From Thermoplasmatota archaeon (GTDB taxonomy: Archaea; Thermoplasmatota; Thermoplasmata; Halarchaeoplasmatales; Halarchaeoplasmataceae): 59,307 nt of DNA. The position numbers and the translations under genes are program-made. A model generated the notes under the pieces. The model worked only from the letters and a program-made list of their open reading frames with translations, had not been told where the DNA came from and did not search any database. Below are positions 32,327-40,291 of this stretch, one piece after another. The first letter of the stretch is position 1; each line of letters opens with the position of its first letter. The stretch spans positions 1 to 59,307 of the forward strand of contig JAGXLI010000005.1 in the NCBI GenBank assembly GCA_018334755.1, in the 5' to 3' direction.

Positions 32327-32992
32327 ATGGCAGATCCCTTAATGGTATTGAGTCTAGTGAGCTTTAGCCCAGCGGTCGTCGTGCTTTATTTTTTGTTAGG
32401 TGAATTCGAGGGATACTTCAAGGACAACAAAGCCCTCTTCATGATGATCCTCGGACTGGGCCTCGGGATGATCATAGGTTTCTTTTCACTGTATTTTCCC
32501 ATCGGTTATCTTTCTTGGGCCCTCGGCATCATAGCCTTGATCGAGATCGTGAAATTTTTCATACTTCTACAGAAACCTTTCAGACTTAACCACGATACCA
32601 CTTTTTACGGCACCGCACTGGGTACAGGGATCGGGGCCATGATGGTCTTTGTTTATTCGTTCGCGGCCGGTCTGGTCTCTCTAGACCTTCTAACCGTACT
32701 GCTGGTCTTTTTCATCTCTTACAATTATACTTTGGTCAACGCTTCTACCGGTGCCATAATAGGTTACGGTTGTTACACGGGTGAGTTCTGGAAATATCTG
32801 AGCAAGGGTTTCATACTCAGCGCGATACACGGCTCTATGATGACTTTCGTTTGGTCTTTCCGATTTGGGCGAACCGGTATCTTGGCCGTACTGACAATAG
32901 GTGGTGTTTACGGGACAGTACTGATCTTCTACGTCTATAATAATATCTTTCCAAAGACCATACCTGAAGAGATGAAGGAGATCAAAGAATGA
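32327..32992 (+). CDS. Polytopic membrane protein, possible PrsW relative
   Basis: The 221-residue protein has about seven hydrophobic helices. Some parts recall PrsW/glutamic-type intramembrane proteases: ALIEIVKFFIL (like the E-x-x-K block), NHDTTFYGTALGTGIGAMMVF, and SAIHGSMMTFVWSF. The usual double Glu is not complete, so it may be a degenerate or inactive member, and the resemblance could be chance. It lies 62 bases before the transglutaminase-type gene on the same strand. Confidence 0.5.
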   Translation: MADPLMVLSLVSFSPAVVVLYFLLGEFEGYFKDNKALFMMILGLGLGMIIGFFSLYFPIGYLSWALGIIALIEIVKFFILLQKPFRLNHDTTFYGTALGTGIGAMMVFVYSFAAGLVSLDLLTVLLVFFISYNYTLVNASTGAIIGYGCYTGEFWKYLSKGFILSAIHGSMMTFVWSFRFGRTGILAVLTIGGVYGTVLIFYVYNNIFPKTIPEEMKEIKE

Positions 32993-33020
32993 GGCAAGCG
33001 AAACAGTATCTTAACAAAAG

Positions 33021-33030
33021 GAATATATAA
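33021..33030 (+). promoter_or_regulatory. TATA box of the transglutaminase-type gene
   Basis: AATATATAAAG is centred about 29 bases before ATG 33055, the spacing expected for a leaderless start. Confidence 0.6.
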
Positions 33031-33054
33031 AGAGAATAGTAATTGTTAATCTAG

Positions 33055-34458
33055 ATGAAAGAAGACGGAAACTTTTCCCAGACTAAAGGGGCGGGAGAAA
33101 AAAGCAGAAAAAGTCAATTTGTAGAAGAGAGTTCGAACGTTGATAGTTCTTCTTCACCAAAGACTCCGCCTAAAAAAAAGGGAGGCGGTCGTTCTTCTGC
33201 CTACAAAGAACGTCCCAAGAAGTACAAGAAGAGTGGAAAAAAACGTAAAAAGAGTAAAGGATCCTGGTTAGCCACTATCGGTGTACTCCTGATCGTCGTT
33301 CTTCTTATAGGCGCCGTTTTCTTTACTCCATTCTTGGACGGACTCTACGGCTCTTGGAGCGGCGTGGGTATCTATCCCGAAAAGGCGGATTATACCATGA
33401 AAAGGACTATCAAGATCGAAAATAACGATCCTCGAGAATCATTGGATTACAAATTGACACTAGCAGTACCATATGAAATCGAGAAAAATAATATACAAAC
33501 CATTGAAAATACGGAGTGGAACGGGGAACCGGATACCATCGAAAAAAACAACCATGAATGGAGGCAGTGGGACCGTACCTTGGCATCCGGACAAAGCGAG
33601 AGAATCGAGATATCCTATGATGTGAAGACCACTACTGTCAAATGGGACTTCTCAGGCGAGGATTCGGGAACTGTAGAGGACATACCTCAAGATATTAAAG
33701 ATAGGTATATCAAGGATCAGTGGGCGGTCGATTCAGATAGAGACGACGAAGTAGATGATAGGAACGGCGACGGTCGAGATGATTGGATGATAGAACCTTC
33801 ACACCCGAAGATAGAGAGGCTGGCGGAGGATATCGTTAGTGGTGAAGACAACATATATGACAAGTCGAAGGCGATCTATGACTGGATGAATGACAACATA
33901 AAATATGAATTCGCTGAGGAGGGTCTGCCAAAACATGCAGTATGGGTTTTAAACAGTGGTACGGGCGACTGCGATGAGCAATCCTTCCTATATACTTCGC
34001 TCTCAAGAGCTGCAGGTATTCCTGCATGGCTGGAACTTGGAGTACTCTACGACCGAGGTGGAGATAGGTGGGGAGGACATGGATGGGTGAGGACCAGATT
34101 TGTAAACGATGCTGGGACAAAAAAGGGATGGGTCAATATAGACCTGGTCAATGATGAATTCTTCTTTAGAAGCGCACGCCGTTTCACCACCTGGGTTGAT
34201 GACGGACAGGAAGGACATCTGAAAGATTATTACTACTTTTTCAGTTGGACAAGCAGTGCGGGAATTTCACGACCAAATGTTGATGATGAGTATGAAAATA
34301 TGGCGATGGATACTGAAGGAAGGGTCGTGTACAATGAGGGAAAGGGCATGCTTCCTGGATTCGAGTTCTTGACTGTGATACCAGCAACCTTGATCTCAAT
34401 ATTCATCTATTCGCGGACGAGAAGAAAGAGAAGAAGTAAAAAGCGGAAAGATAGATGA
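33055..34458 (+). CDS. Membrane-anchored transglutaminase-like protein
   Basis: The 467-residue protein has a basic, Ser/Lys-rich cytoplasmic head of about 75 residues, one membrane helix (about 76-100, LATIGVLLIVVLLIGAVFF), a large outside part and a second helix near the C-terminus (EFLTVIPATLISIFIY). The transglutaminase-like core keeps its triad: C306 in GTGDCDEQSF, H342 in GGHGWVRTRF and D363 in VNIDLVND. A repeat rich in Asp (DSDRDDEVDDRNGDGRDD) looks like a calcium-binding thrombospondin-3 type loop. It is probably a peptidase or crosslinker and belongs with DUF58/DUF4129 systems, whose genes are at 13488-16859. Confidence 0.85.
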   Translation: MKEDGNFSQTKGAGEKSRKSQFVEESSNVDSSSSPKTPPKKKGGGRSSAYKERPKKYKKSGKKRKKSKGSWLATIGVLLIVVLLIGAVFFTPFLDGLYGSWSGVGIYPEKADYTMKRTIKIENNDPRESLDYKLTLAVPYEIEKNNIQTIENTEWNGEPDTIEKNNHEWRQWDRTLASGQSERIEISYDVKTTTVKWDFSGEDSGTVEDIPQDIKDRYIKDQWAVDSDRDDEVDDRNGDGRDDWMIEPSHPKIERLAEDIVSGEDNIYDKSKAIYDWMNDNIKYEFAEEGLPKHAVWVLNSGTGDCDEQSFLYTSLSRAAGIPAWLELGVLYDRGGDRWGGHGWVRTRFVNDAGTKKGWVNIDLVNDEFFFRSARRFTTWVDDGQEGHLKDYYYFFSWTSSAGISRPNVDDEYENMAMDTEGRVVYNEGKGMLPGFEFLTVIPATLISIFIYSRTRRKRRSKKRKDR

Positions 34459-34472
34459 AGGGAATTTTTTAG

Positions 34473-34642
34473 AAAAAGTCCCGACCACGCAGAATCAAAA
34501 ATTCCACTTGCTCACAAATCATAGATTTGTTCGTGAACCGGAGTTTAAATCCTATACAAAAAAGTCCCGACCACGCAGAATCTAAAAATCCCACTTGCTC
34601 ACAAATCATAGATTTGTTCGTCCCGAGTCTAAAAAAAGAAAG
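34473..34642 (-). repeat. Two 62-bp direct repeats carrying the 3' end of tRNA-Tyr
   Basis: 34473-34534 and 34559-34621 are almost identical, differing by one substitution and one indel. Each starts on the plus strand with AAAAAGTCCCGA, which on the minus strand reads TCGGGACTTTTT, the tRNA-Tyr 3' end plus its U-tract. GTCCCGA thus occurs at 34478, 34564 and in the tRNA at 34642, a spacing of 86 and 78 bases. Each unit holds a perfect 7-bp hairpin ACAAATC/GATTTGT. The upper junction also resembles the tRNA end (TCCCGAGTC against TCCCGACTC). The array fills 34459-34642. Confidence 0.83.
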
Positions 34643-34760
34643 TCCCGACTCCCGGATTTGAACCGGGGGCTTGGTGATTTCCGCGGGTGATGTGGACCAT
34701 TTGGTCCTGTATAAATACCAACTACAGTCACCCGCTCTAGCCAAACTGAGCTAAGTCGGG
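34643..34760 (-). tRNA. tRNA-Tyr (GTA) with a 43-base intron
   Basis: Minus strand from 34760 (CCCGACT) to 34643 (AGTCGGG plus discriminator A). The first pair is C1-G72, the archaeal tyrosine identity pair. The D arm is GCTCAGTTTGGCTAGAGC. The anticodon stem is GGTGA/TCACC with anticodon GTA at 34723-34725; the T arm is CCCGG-TTCAAAT-CCGGG. A 43-base insert (34679-34721) lies between bases 37 and 38, contains a GGACC/GGTCC hairpin, has a CACCCGC segment that can pair with the 5' exon, and ends in GAA. Mature length would be 75. Confidence 0.93.
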
Positions 34761-34803
34761 ATTTTCGATAAGATACTCTTCAGCGTTGTGTTAGAAAGAA
34801 TTG

Positions 34804-36015
34804 CTATTTATCCTTTTTGTTTTCCAACTGATCTTCCTCAGTGTCTTTCTGATCCTCTTCTTCCGCCATCTTGATCCTTTTGATAGGAGCTGGATGATCA
34901 TAAAAGAGAATTTCTATGTATTTACTGGGATCGAGTTCCGCTAAATCTATATCTGCCAATCGTTTGAAAGCCGAGACCATCGCGTTTGAATCATTCACGG
35001 TCTCAAGTGCGAATCTATCCGCTTTCCTTTCCCTATATCGACTGTAAGTCTTCGTCGCCGGATCAATCAGAGAATAGAGTCCATAGATTATCAAAAGGAA
35101 GAGCGGGAGATGATATATCTGTTCGAAGCTGCCCCAGATGGTGAAGATCTCTCCTGAAATATAGAACATCGGAAAGATGAGTAACCCACTTATCATCATG
35201 AAACGCAGGATATCTTTGTGGACGTAATGTCCCATCTCGTGAGCCACGACGCTCTCTATCTCCTTGGGATGAAACTTTTCTAATAATGTGTCGAAAAGCA
35301 AGAGCCTCTTCGTTTTTCCCATACCGGCGAAAGCTGCATTTGCCTTCTCGGTCTTCTCTCCAGCTTTTACCACAACGACCTTTTCGACCTTCTTAACACC
35401 GTGTCTTTCCGCCATATCTATTAGGCGTTCCTTCAAACTCTCATCCTTCAACTCCTCAAGGTCGTAAAAAAGAGGAAGCAGGATCAGATGAGATATATTA
35501 GAAAGGATACCGGAGATAACGAACAGAAGGATGCCCGCGTACAGCCACCAGAGGGAGGAAAACGTGTTACCAAGAAAGAAAACGCCCAGGATCAAAGGAG
35601 TCAGAAAGATCAAGGAGATGAAGAATGACTTGACCTGGTCCTTACTCCAGTCCCCCAGGGTTTGGTTACTCAGATCGTATCTATGTTCTAAGATGAAACC
35701 GGAGTAATAAGAGACCGGGAGAGAGATCAGGTAGAGAAGGGCGGAATATATCATCACGAAAATAGCTGCGACGATCCAGTAGTTGTATAAGAAGGTGCCC
35801 TCGACGACCGTTCTTATCCACTCAACCAGGAAGTGGGAAAATCCTGAGAGATATGATATGAAAAGGAAGGAAAGGTAAAGGACCACGCTCTGAAAAATTC
35901 CCGTATAGAACTTCTGTTTCGAATACACCTCGGCCTTCTTCCTTGTCTCCTCATCGAACTCATAGGGATAATCGACCTCGGACGATCCTTCTTCAGAAGA
36001 CCCCTCTTCAGTCAT
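34804..36015 (-). CDS. STE24-like M48 membrane metallopeptidase
   Basis: The 403-residue zinc protease has about seven transmembrane helices. The HExxH motif is VVAHEMGHYVH near residue 258 and the third zinc ligand lies in RERKADRFAL. Members cut prenylated or other membrane proteins near the C-terminus (CAAX protease) or take part in quality control. The start at 36015 (MTEEGSSEEGSSEVDYPYEF) lies four bases after the UbiD-like stop; a longer frame to 36201 lies inside that gene. The tight junction suggests co-transcription with a decarboxylase of isoprenoid type. Confidence 0.88.
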   Translation of the reverse strand: MTEEGSSEEGSSEVDYPYEFDEETRKKAEVYSKQKFYTGIFQSVVLYLSFLFISYLSGFSHFLVEWIRTVVEGTFLYNYWIVAAIFVMIYSALLYLISLPVSYYSGFILEHRYDLSNQTLGDWSKDQVKSFFISLIFLTPLILGVFFLGNTFSSLWWLYAGILLFVISGILSNISHLILLPLFYDLEELKDESLKERLIDMAERHGVKKVEKVVVVKAGEKTEKANAAFAGMGKTKRLLLFDTLLEKFHPKEIESVVAHEMGHYVHKDILRFMMISGLLIFPMFYISGEIFTIWGSFEQIYHLPLFLLIIYGLYSLIDPATKTYSRYRERKADRFALETVNDSNAMVSAFKRLADIDLAELDPSKYIEILFYDHPAPIKRIKMAEEEDQKDTEEDQLENKKDK

Positions 36016-36019
36016 GTTA

Positions 36020-37276
36020 TCACTCGATCTCAGCTCTTTTAAATCCTTCTCCTTCCCAGGGTTTAGTAGCGTCCAAGCCCCACTTAGCCGTGAGGTCAGG
36101 GGCACTAGGGTCCAGCGAACTTCCCTTCTCATCTTCGAATGTGTAGAGGTCTTCATCCGGCTGGAATCGTGTCGCGACGGCCCATTCCACTTCCTTATCA
36201 TCGAAGATATCTATATCTTGGTCTACTACCGTCACTTTCTTCATGGAAGTGTGTGCCTGGAACGCCTTTTGGATTATCTTCTCCATATCTGAGTTTTTCT
36301 TCTCTATCGAGATCACCCCGTGCAGCCAACTGCATCCCCCTTCGGTGAGCCTCACGTCTTTGACATCTGAAAATTCACTCAATTCGTTTTTTAGTGACGT
36401 CTCTCTAGGAAGGCCCATCAGTAGGAAATGTTCGTACCCGCCCGGTAGTAAAGCATGAAAAATCGCCTCCTTTTTGTGCATCACCTTGTCTATCTCAACT
36501 ATCGGCTGTTCTCTTATCTTATCGTAAGTTCCCGTTATATCGACGAAAGGCCCTTCTGAGCCCTTTTCAGAAGTTATCCTGCCCTGAAGAACGTACTCGG
36601 ACCCGGCCGGTACTGTGATCCCGTTATCGAGTTCCGTTACCTCAATTTTTCCTCCTTTAGTATTTTTCAGAAGAGAATTGGCGATCTGGAGCTCGTCCGT
36701 ATCATAGTCTACGGAGGTAGCCCCAGCCAGTAGGACCGCTGGATTTACTCCTACAACGACTGCTATCTCTAGGTCTTTCCCTTCCTCCACCGCGGTGTCG
36801 TACATCTTTTCGAGGTCTCTAGGGCAGAGTCTTAAAGTGAAGGTCTTTTCATCTCTGAGCATCATCCTGTGGAAAGAAAGATTTCTTCGTTCTCCTTGCT
36901 CCGCTATCACTATTCCAGAGGTGATATATCTACCACCGTCCTTGGGGTAGTATTTGGGTATGGGTAGATCTTGAAGATCGAAATCCTCATTATGTACCTC
37001 CTCGAATTCTCCTTCCTCTATCTTCACCGGTTCGGAAGGACCGTTTACAGCCTCAGCTAATTCGTCCACGATCTCTTCTTTTTCGATTTTAAAGAAATCG
37101 GCCAGCCTTGATCTGGAAGACCAGAGATTGGTTACCAGAGGGCCTCCGGGGAATCTAGGGAAATAACTAGGAGTCTTAGGAGTTTCCTTAGCTTCCTTCG
37201 TGATCCGCTGGGAGATCGAGACTTCCTCTTTTATCGTTCTTTTATCAGACACTTCTAATTGTTCTTTCAATCCCAT
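36020..37276 (-). CDS. UbiD-family decarboxylase
   Basis: The 418-residue prenylated-FMN-dependent decarboxylase belongs to the UbiD family. Visible parts include YITSGIVIAEQ, SFHRMMLRDEKTFTLRL with the flavin- and metal-site residues, GVNPAVLLAGAT, and the C-terminal block with VEWAVATRFQPDEDL. In archaea with the modified mevalonate pathway, a UbiD of this size decarboxylates anhydromevalonate phosphate to isopentenyl phosphate, the substrate of Ipk, which is also in this window; that assignment is an inference. No UbiX is near. Confidence 0.88.
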   Translation of the reverse strand: MGLKEQLEVSDKRTIKEEVSISQRITKEAKETPKTPSYFPRFPGGPLVTNLWSSRSRLADFFKIEKEEIVDELAEAVNGPSEPVKIEEGEFEEVHNEDFDLQDLPIPKYYPKDGGRYITSGIVIAEQGERRNLSFHRMMLRDEKTFTLRLCPRDLEKMYDTAVEEGKDLEIAVVVGVNPAVLLAGATSVDYDTDELQIANSLLKNTKGGKIEVTELDNGITVPAGSEYVLQGRITSEKGSEGPFVDITGTYDKIREQPIVEIDKVMHKKEAIFHALLPGGYEHFLLMGLPRETSLKNELSEFSDVKDVRLTEGGCSWLHGVISIEKKNSDMEKIIQKAFQAHTSMKKVTVVDQDIDIFDDKEVEWAVATRFQPDEDLYTFEDEKGSSLDPSAPDLTAKWGLDATKPWEGEGFKRAEIE

Positions 37277-37400
37277 GACAAGCCTCCGGATGTATATACC
37301 TCAAAACTGGGTGGATTAAGAAATCACTACATTATAAAATTTTACTATGATTTCACTTGAGAGATGCAAAATCTAATAAATGAGAAAATGATACTCAACC

Positions 37401-38393
37401 ATGTCAGGATTAACTTATAAAGCTGCTGGAGTGGATATCGATCAGGAAGAGGAGGCCATCTCAGCTTTGAGGAATGCGGTCCTTTTTGCGAGGGAGGGCA
37501 AAGGCGCTCCCTTGAAAAGCGAATTTACAGGACTGGTTGATTTTGGAGATTTTGCGCTCTCACTCTGTACAGATGGTGTGGGAACGAAATTATTAGTGGC
37601 CAACAAGATGGAAAAGTGGGATACCATCGGCATCGACTGTATCGCTATGAACGTCAACGATACCATCTGTCAGGGAGCGGAACCGATAGCTTTCGTGGAT
37701 TATCTCGCGATAGAGGAAACCGATGCGGAACTTACAAAGGAAATAGGAAAAGGCCTCCAGAAGGGTGCTGAGATGTCCAACATGACGATAATAGGGGGAG
37801 AGACAGCAACACTGGGAGACATAATCGAAGGATTCGATATAGCCGGGACCGCCTTGGGTTATGTAAAAAAAGATGAGGTTATAGACGGCAGTAACGTCAA
37901 GCCGGGCGATAAGATCATAGGGATACCGAGTTCAGGCATCCATTCTAACGGTCTTACACTCGCTAGAAAGATAGTGAAGAGATCAGAGTTCGATTATGAA
38001 GACGAAGCGGAATTTGGAGTGATCGGAGAAGAATTACTAGAGCCAACAAAGATCTATGTCGAGACCGTTATGAAGGTTCTCGAAGAACACGAGATAAAGG
38101 GAGCGGCGAACATAACTGGCGGAGGCTTAAAGAACGTCAGCAGGATAAATGACAGTTACAGATACGTGATAGAAGAGCCGATTGAACCTCAGCCGATCTT
38201 CGAGTTCCTTCAGGAGGAAGGCAGCGTGAAAGACGAGGAGATGTATCGAACTTTCAATATGGGCATGGGATTCTGCATGGTGACCTCTTCTGAAGCTGCG
38301 GAAGATGTGGCAGATTCCGTAGATGGTAAAGTAGTCGGCTCTGTAGAGAAGGGAGAAGGAGTCATCCACGAAGAAAAAGGCCTGGAATATTAA
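37401..38393 (+). CDS. purM: Phosphoribosylformylglycinamidine cyclo-ligase
   Basis: The 330-residue AIR synthetase closes the imidazole ring in purine synthesis, using ATP. TYKAAGVDIDQEEEAI is the usual start. CTDGVGTKLLVA, DCIAMNVNDTICQGAEPIAF, IIGGETATLGD, GIPSSGIHSNGLTLARK, and ANITGGGLKNVSRIN are the family blocks, and FNMGMGFCMV is near the C-terminus. A TATA-like CTAATAAATG is centred about 24 bases before ATG 37401, so it is leaderless. No other purine gene is adjacent. Confidence 0.96.
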   Translation: MSGLTYKAAGVDIDQEEEAISALRNAVLFAREGKGAPLKSEFTGLVDFGDFALSLCTDGVGTKLLVANKMEKWDTIGIDCIAMNVNDTICQGAEPIAFVDYLAIEETDAELTKEIGKGLQKGAEMSNMTIIGGETATLGDIIEGFDIAGTALGYVKKDEVIDGSNVKPGDKIIGIPSSGIHSNGLTLARKIVKRSEFDYEDEAEFGVIGEELLEPTKIYVETVMKVLEEHEIKGAANITGGGLKNVSRINDSYRYVIEEPIEPQPIFEFLQEEGSVKDEEMYRTFNMGMGFCMVTSSEAAEDVADSVDGKVVGSVEKGEGVIHEEKGLEY

Positions 38394-38398
38394 GCGGA

Positions 38399-38935
38399 TC
38401 AGTCTTCCTTTTCCTCAAAGGCCGACTCGGCCGTCTTTAAAACTGATTCCAATTTACCTTCTAGAACGTTCACTCTTGAGCGCAACTCGGCGTTCTCTTT
38501 TTTAAGCTCTTCAAACCGTTCCCTCAATTGCGTCTTTCCTTCCTTAACATGCTGGTTTTCCTCCAGCGATTCGTGAACCCTCTCATTATCGTATCCTTTT
38601 AGGTAATAGGTGATCTTGATCTGGATATCCACGAGGTTTTTCCGCTCTATATCGTAGTACACGCTTTTTCTGCCCGTGTCAAGTAAATTCTCGTGCAGCT
38701 CTTTATCTCTGGTGATCATCAAGTCACCTTCATCCATCATATCGACTATCTTGAAGTCCAGCATGCCTTCGAATTCCTCATCGATATCGACGAAATCTTC
38801 AGCTTCATGAAACTCGATGACCTCCTCCTTAACGTCTGAAGGCAGATTCTCGTCCAATATCAGCCTCATGTTATTGTTCTTACCAAATCCGAGTCCATAT
38901 TTTATGATTTCCCTTAGATCCCTCGAAAATGCCAT
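38399..38935 (-). CDS. PIN-like (DUF5615-type) protein with C-terminal coiled coil
   Basis: The 178-residue protein has a compact N-terminal domain whose core MRLILDENLPSDVKEEV and LMITRDKELHENLLDTG resemble DUF5615/Mut7-C-type PIN-like nucleases, with an acidic residue in each. After about residue 100 comes a helical region and a coiled coil (about 125-170, ERFEELKKENAELRSRVNVLEGK). The start at 38935 fits a TATA-like TTTAGATAC about 28 bases upstream; an internal ATG at 38869 would begin at MRLILDEN. It is divergent from priS. Whether it is an RNase is unproven. Confidence 0.62.
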   Translation of the reverse strand: MAFSRDLREIIKYGLGFGKNNNMRLILDENLPSDVKEEVIEFHEAEDFVDIDEEFEGMLDFKIVDMMDEGDLMITRDKELHENLLDTGRKSVYYDIERKNLVDIQIKITYYLKGYDNERVHESLEENQHVKEGKTQLRERFEELKKENAELRSRVNVLEGKLESVLKTAESAFEEKED

Positions 38936-38971
38936 CGGAAAAACTTTTACCAGCGATGCGTATCTAAACAC

Positions 38972-40210
38972 GTGAGCAGAAAGAGCAAAACACGGAGGTT
39001 TCTCTCTCGTGTTCTCAGAGACCACTATTCCACGAAGATTCCAGAGCTTCCCTACAGGTTCACGAGAAGGGAATTCGCCTTCATCTACTTCGACAGCGAG
39101 GGTATGCACCGGCCCGTGGCTTTCGACTCTAAATCTGAGATGACCAAATTTCTGAAAGAGGAAACGCCTTTACATTCTTACTACTCCACGGCTTATTACT
39201 CCAATCCCGAGGCTCCTATGGCCGAAAAGGAGTGGCTTGGAGCTGACCTTGTCTTCGATCTGGATGCGGACCATCTTCCAGGAAGCGAGGACTTAAATTA
39301 TGTAGAGCAACTGAAAGAAGTGAAAAAAAAGTGCCATCTATTGATTCACGATTTTTTGGTGGACGACTTCGGGTTCGAAAGAGAAGATATGGAGATATTT
39401 TTCTCAGGACACAGAGGATATCACATCCATATCAGGGACGATAAGATATTGGGCCTCTCGAGCCAGGCCCGGAGAGAGATAGTTGATTATATCACCGGTG
39501 TCGGTCTAGAATTGGAAGTCATCCTACCTCATGAAGAGATCAAAGTAGGAGAATTTCAAGATAAAGATATCACCAAGAAGACTCCAAAGTTACCATCAGA
39601 GGAGGAAGGTGGTTGGAAAAAGAAGACAAGGAAATTGAGCGAGGAACTTCTGAAGAGATGGAGTGAGATGAACAGAGACGAAGTGATAGAAGAGATCAAA
39701 GAAAAACACGGGATCGGTCCTAAAACCGCAGATGGTCTTTATGAGGACCTTTATGGGGAGGGAAAATGGAAAACGATCGTAGAAGATGGGGTACTCGATA
39801 TCTTTTCTGAAGAAAAAAGGATGGTGAACGTCTCATCGTTTGAAAAGATAATAAATGGCATCTTGAAAGAAGAAAACGTTAGAGAGATCGGATCACAGAT
39901 AATAGGATCAACAGACGAACCGGTAACCGGAGACACTAAAAGACTGATCAGATTGCCATATTCCATCCATGGTGGATCTTTTTTGACGGTCGAGAAGATC
40001 GAACCTGGGGATATAGAAAAATTTGATCCCCTAAAAGATCCGATCCCCGATGTGCTCTCTGACAAGACCTATCAGATCCAATTTGATACTTTACCCGATA
40101 TCGAAAGTGTCCAGATAAACGATAGACGGTTTGATATAGAAGATAAAATGAAAGTTCCTGAATTTGCCGTTCCCTTCATGATCTCAAAGTTAGGAGCGAA
40201 ACTTCTATAA
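38972..40210 (+). CDS. priS: DNA primase small subunit
   Basis: The 412-residue catalytic subunit of archaeal/eukaryotic-type primase makes primers for replication. FIYFDSEGMHRPVAF and LVFDLDADHLPG carry the metal-binding acidic residues; the FSGHRGYHIHIRD block with its His is characteristic, and LIRLPYSIHGGSFL and VPEFAVPFMISKL follow. The insert with HGIGPKTADGLYEDLYG is longer than in many homologs and looks like a helical insertion. The GTG start at 38972 lies 37 bases from the divergent PIN-like gene, so promoters overlap. Confidence 0.95.
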   Translation: MSRKSKTRRFLSRVLRDHYSTKIPELPYRFTRREFAFIYFDSEGMHRPVAFDSKSEMTKFLKEETPLHSYYSTAYYSNPEAPMAEKEWLGADLVFDLDADHLPGSEDLNYVEQLKEVKKKCHLLIHDFLVDDFGFEREDMEIFFSGHRGYHIHIRDDKILGLSSQARREIVDYITGVGLELEVILPHEEIKVGEFQDKDITKKTPKLPSEEEGGWKKKTRKLSEELLKRWSEMNRDEVIEEIKEKHGIGPKTADGLYEDLYGEGKWKTIVEDGVLDIFSEEKRMVNVSSFEKIINGILKEENVREIGSQIIGSTDEPVTGDTKRLIRLPYSIHGGSFLTVEKIEPGDIEKFDPLKDPIPDVLSDKTYQIQFDTLPDIESVQINDRRFDIEDKMKVPEFAVPFMISKLGAKLL

Positions 40211-40291
40211 GGGATATATCAATATCCAATAAAAACCAGCCTTTCCTAGATTTCAGATATCTTAAGCAGAACAAGGAGGTAAAATAAGTTT

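Noticed and set aside
34659-34700. Class II-type long variable arm in tRNA-Tyr
   Set aside because: An apparent 18-base variable loop results from choosing the first ATCACC as the 3' exon. Using the second one gives a normal 5-base loop and a 43-base intron at 37/38.
34469-34744. Protein frame across tRNA-Tyr and its repeats
   Set aside because: The internal peptide repeat (NKSMICEQV) simply reflects the 62-bp DNA repeats; no coding character.
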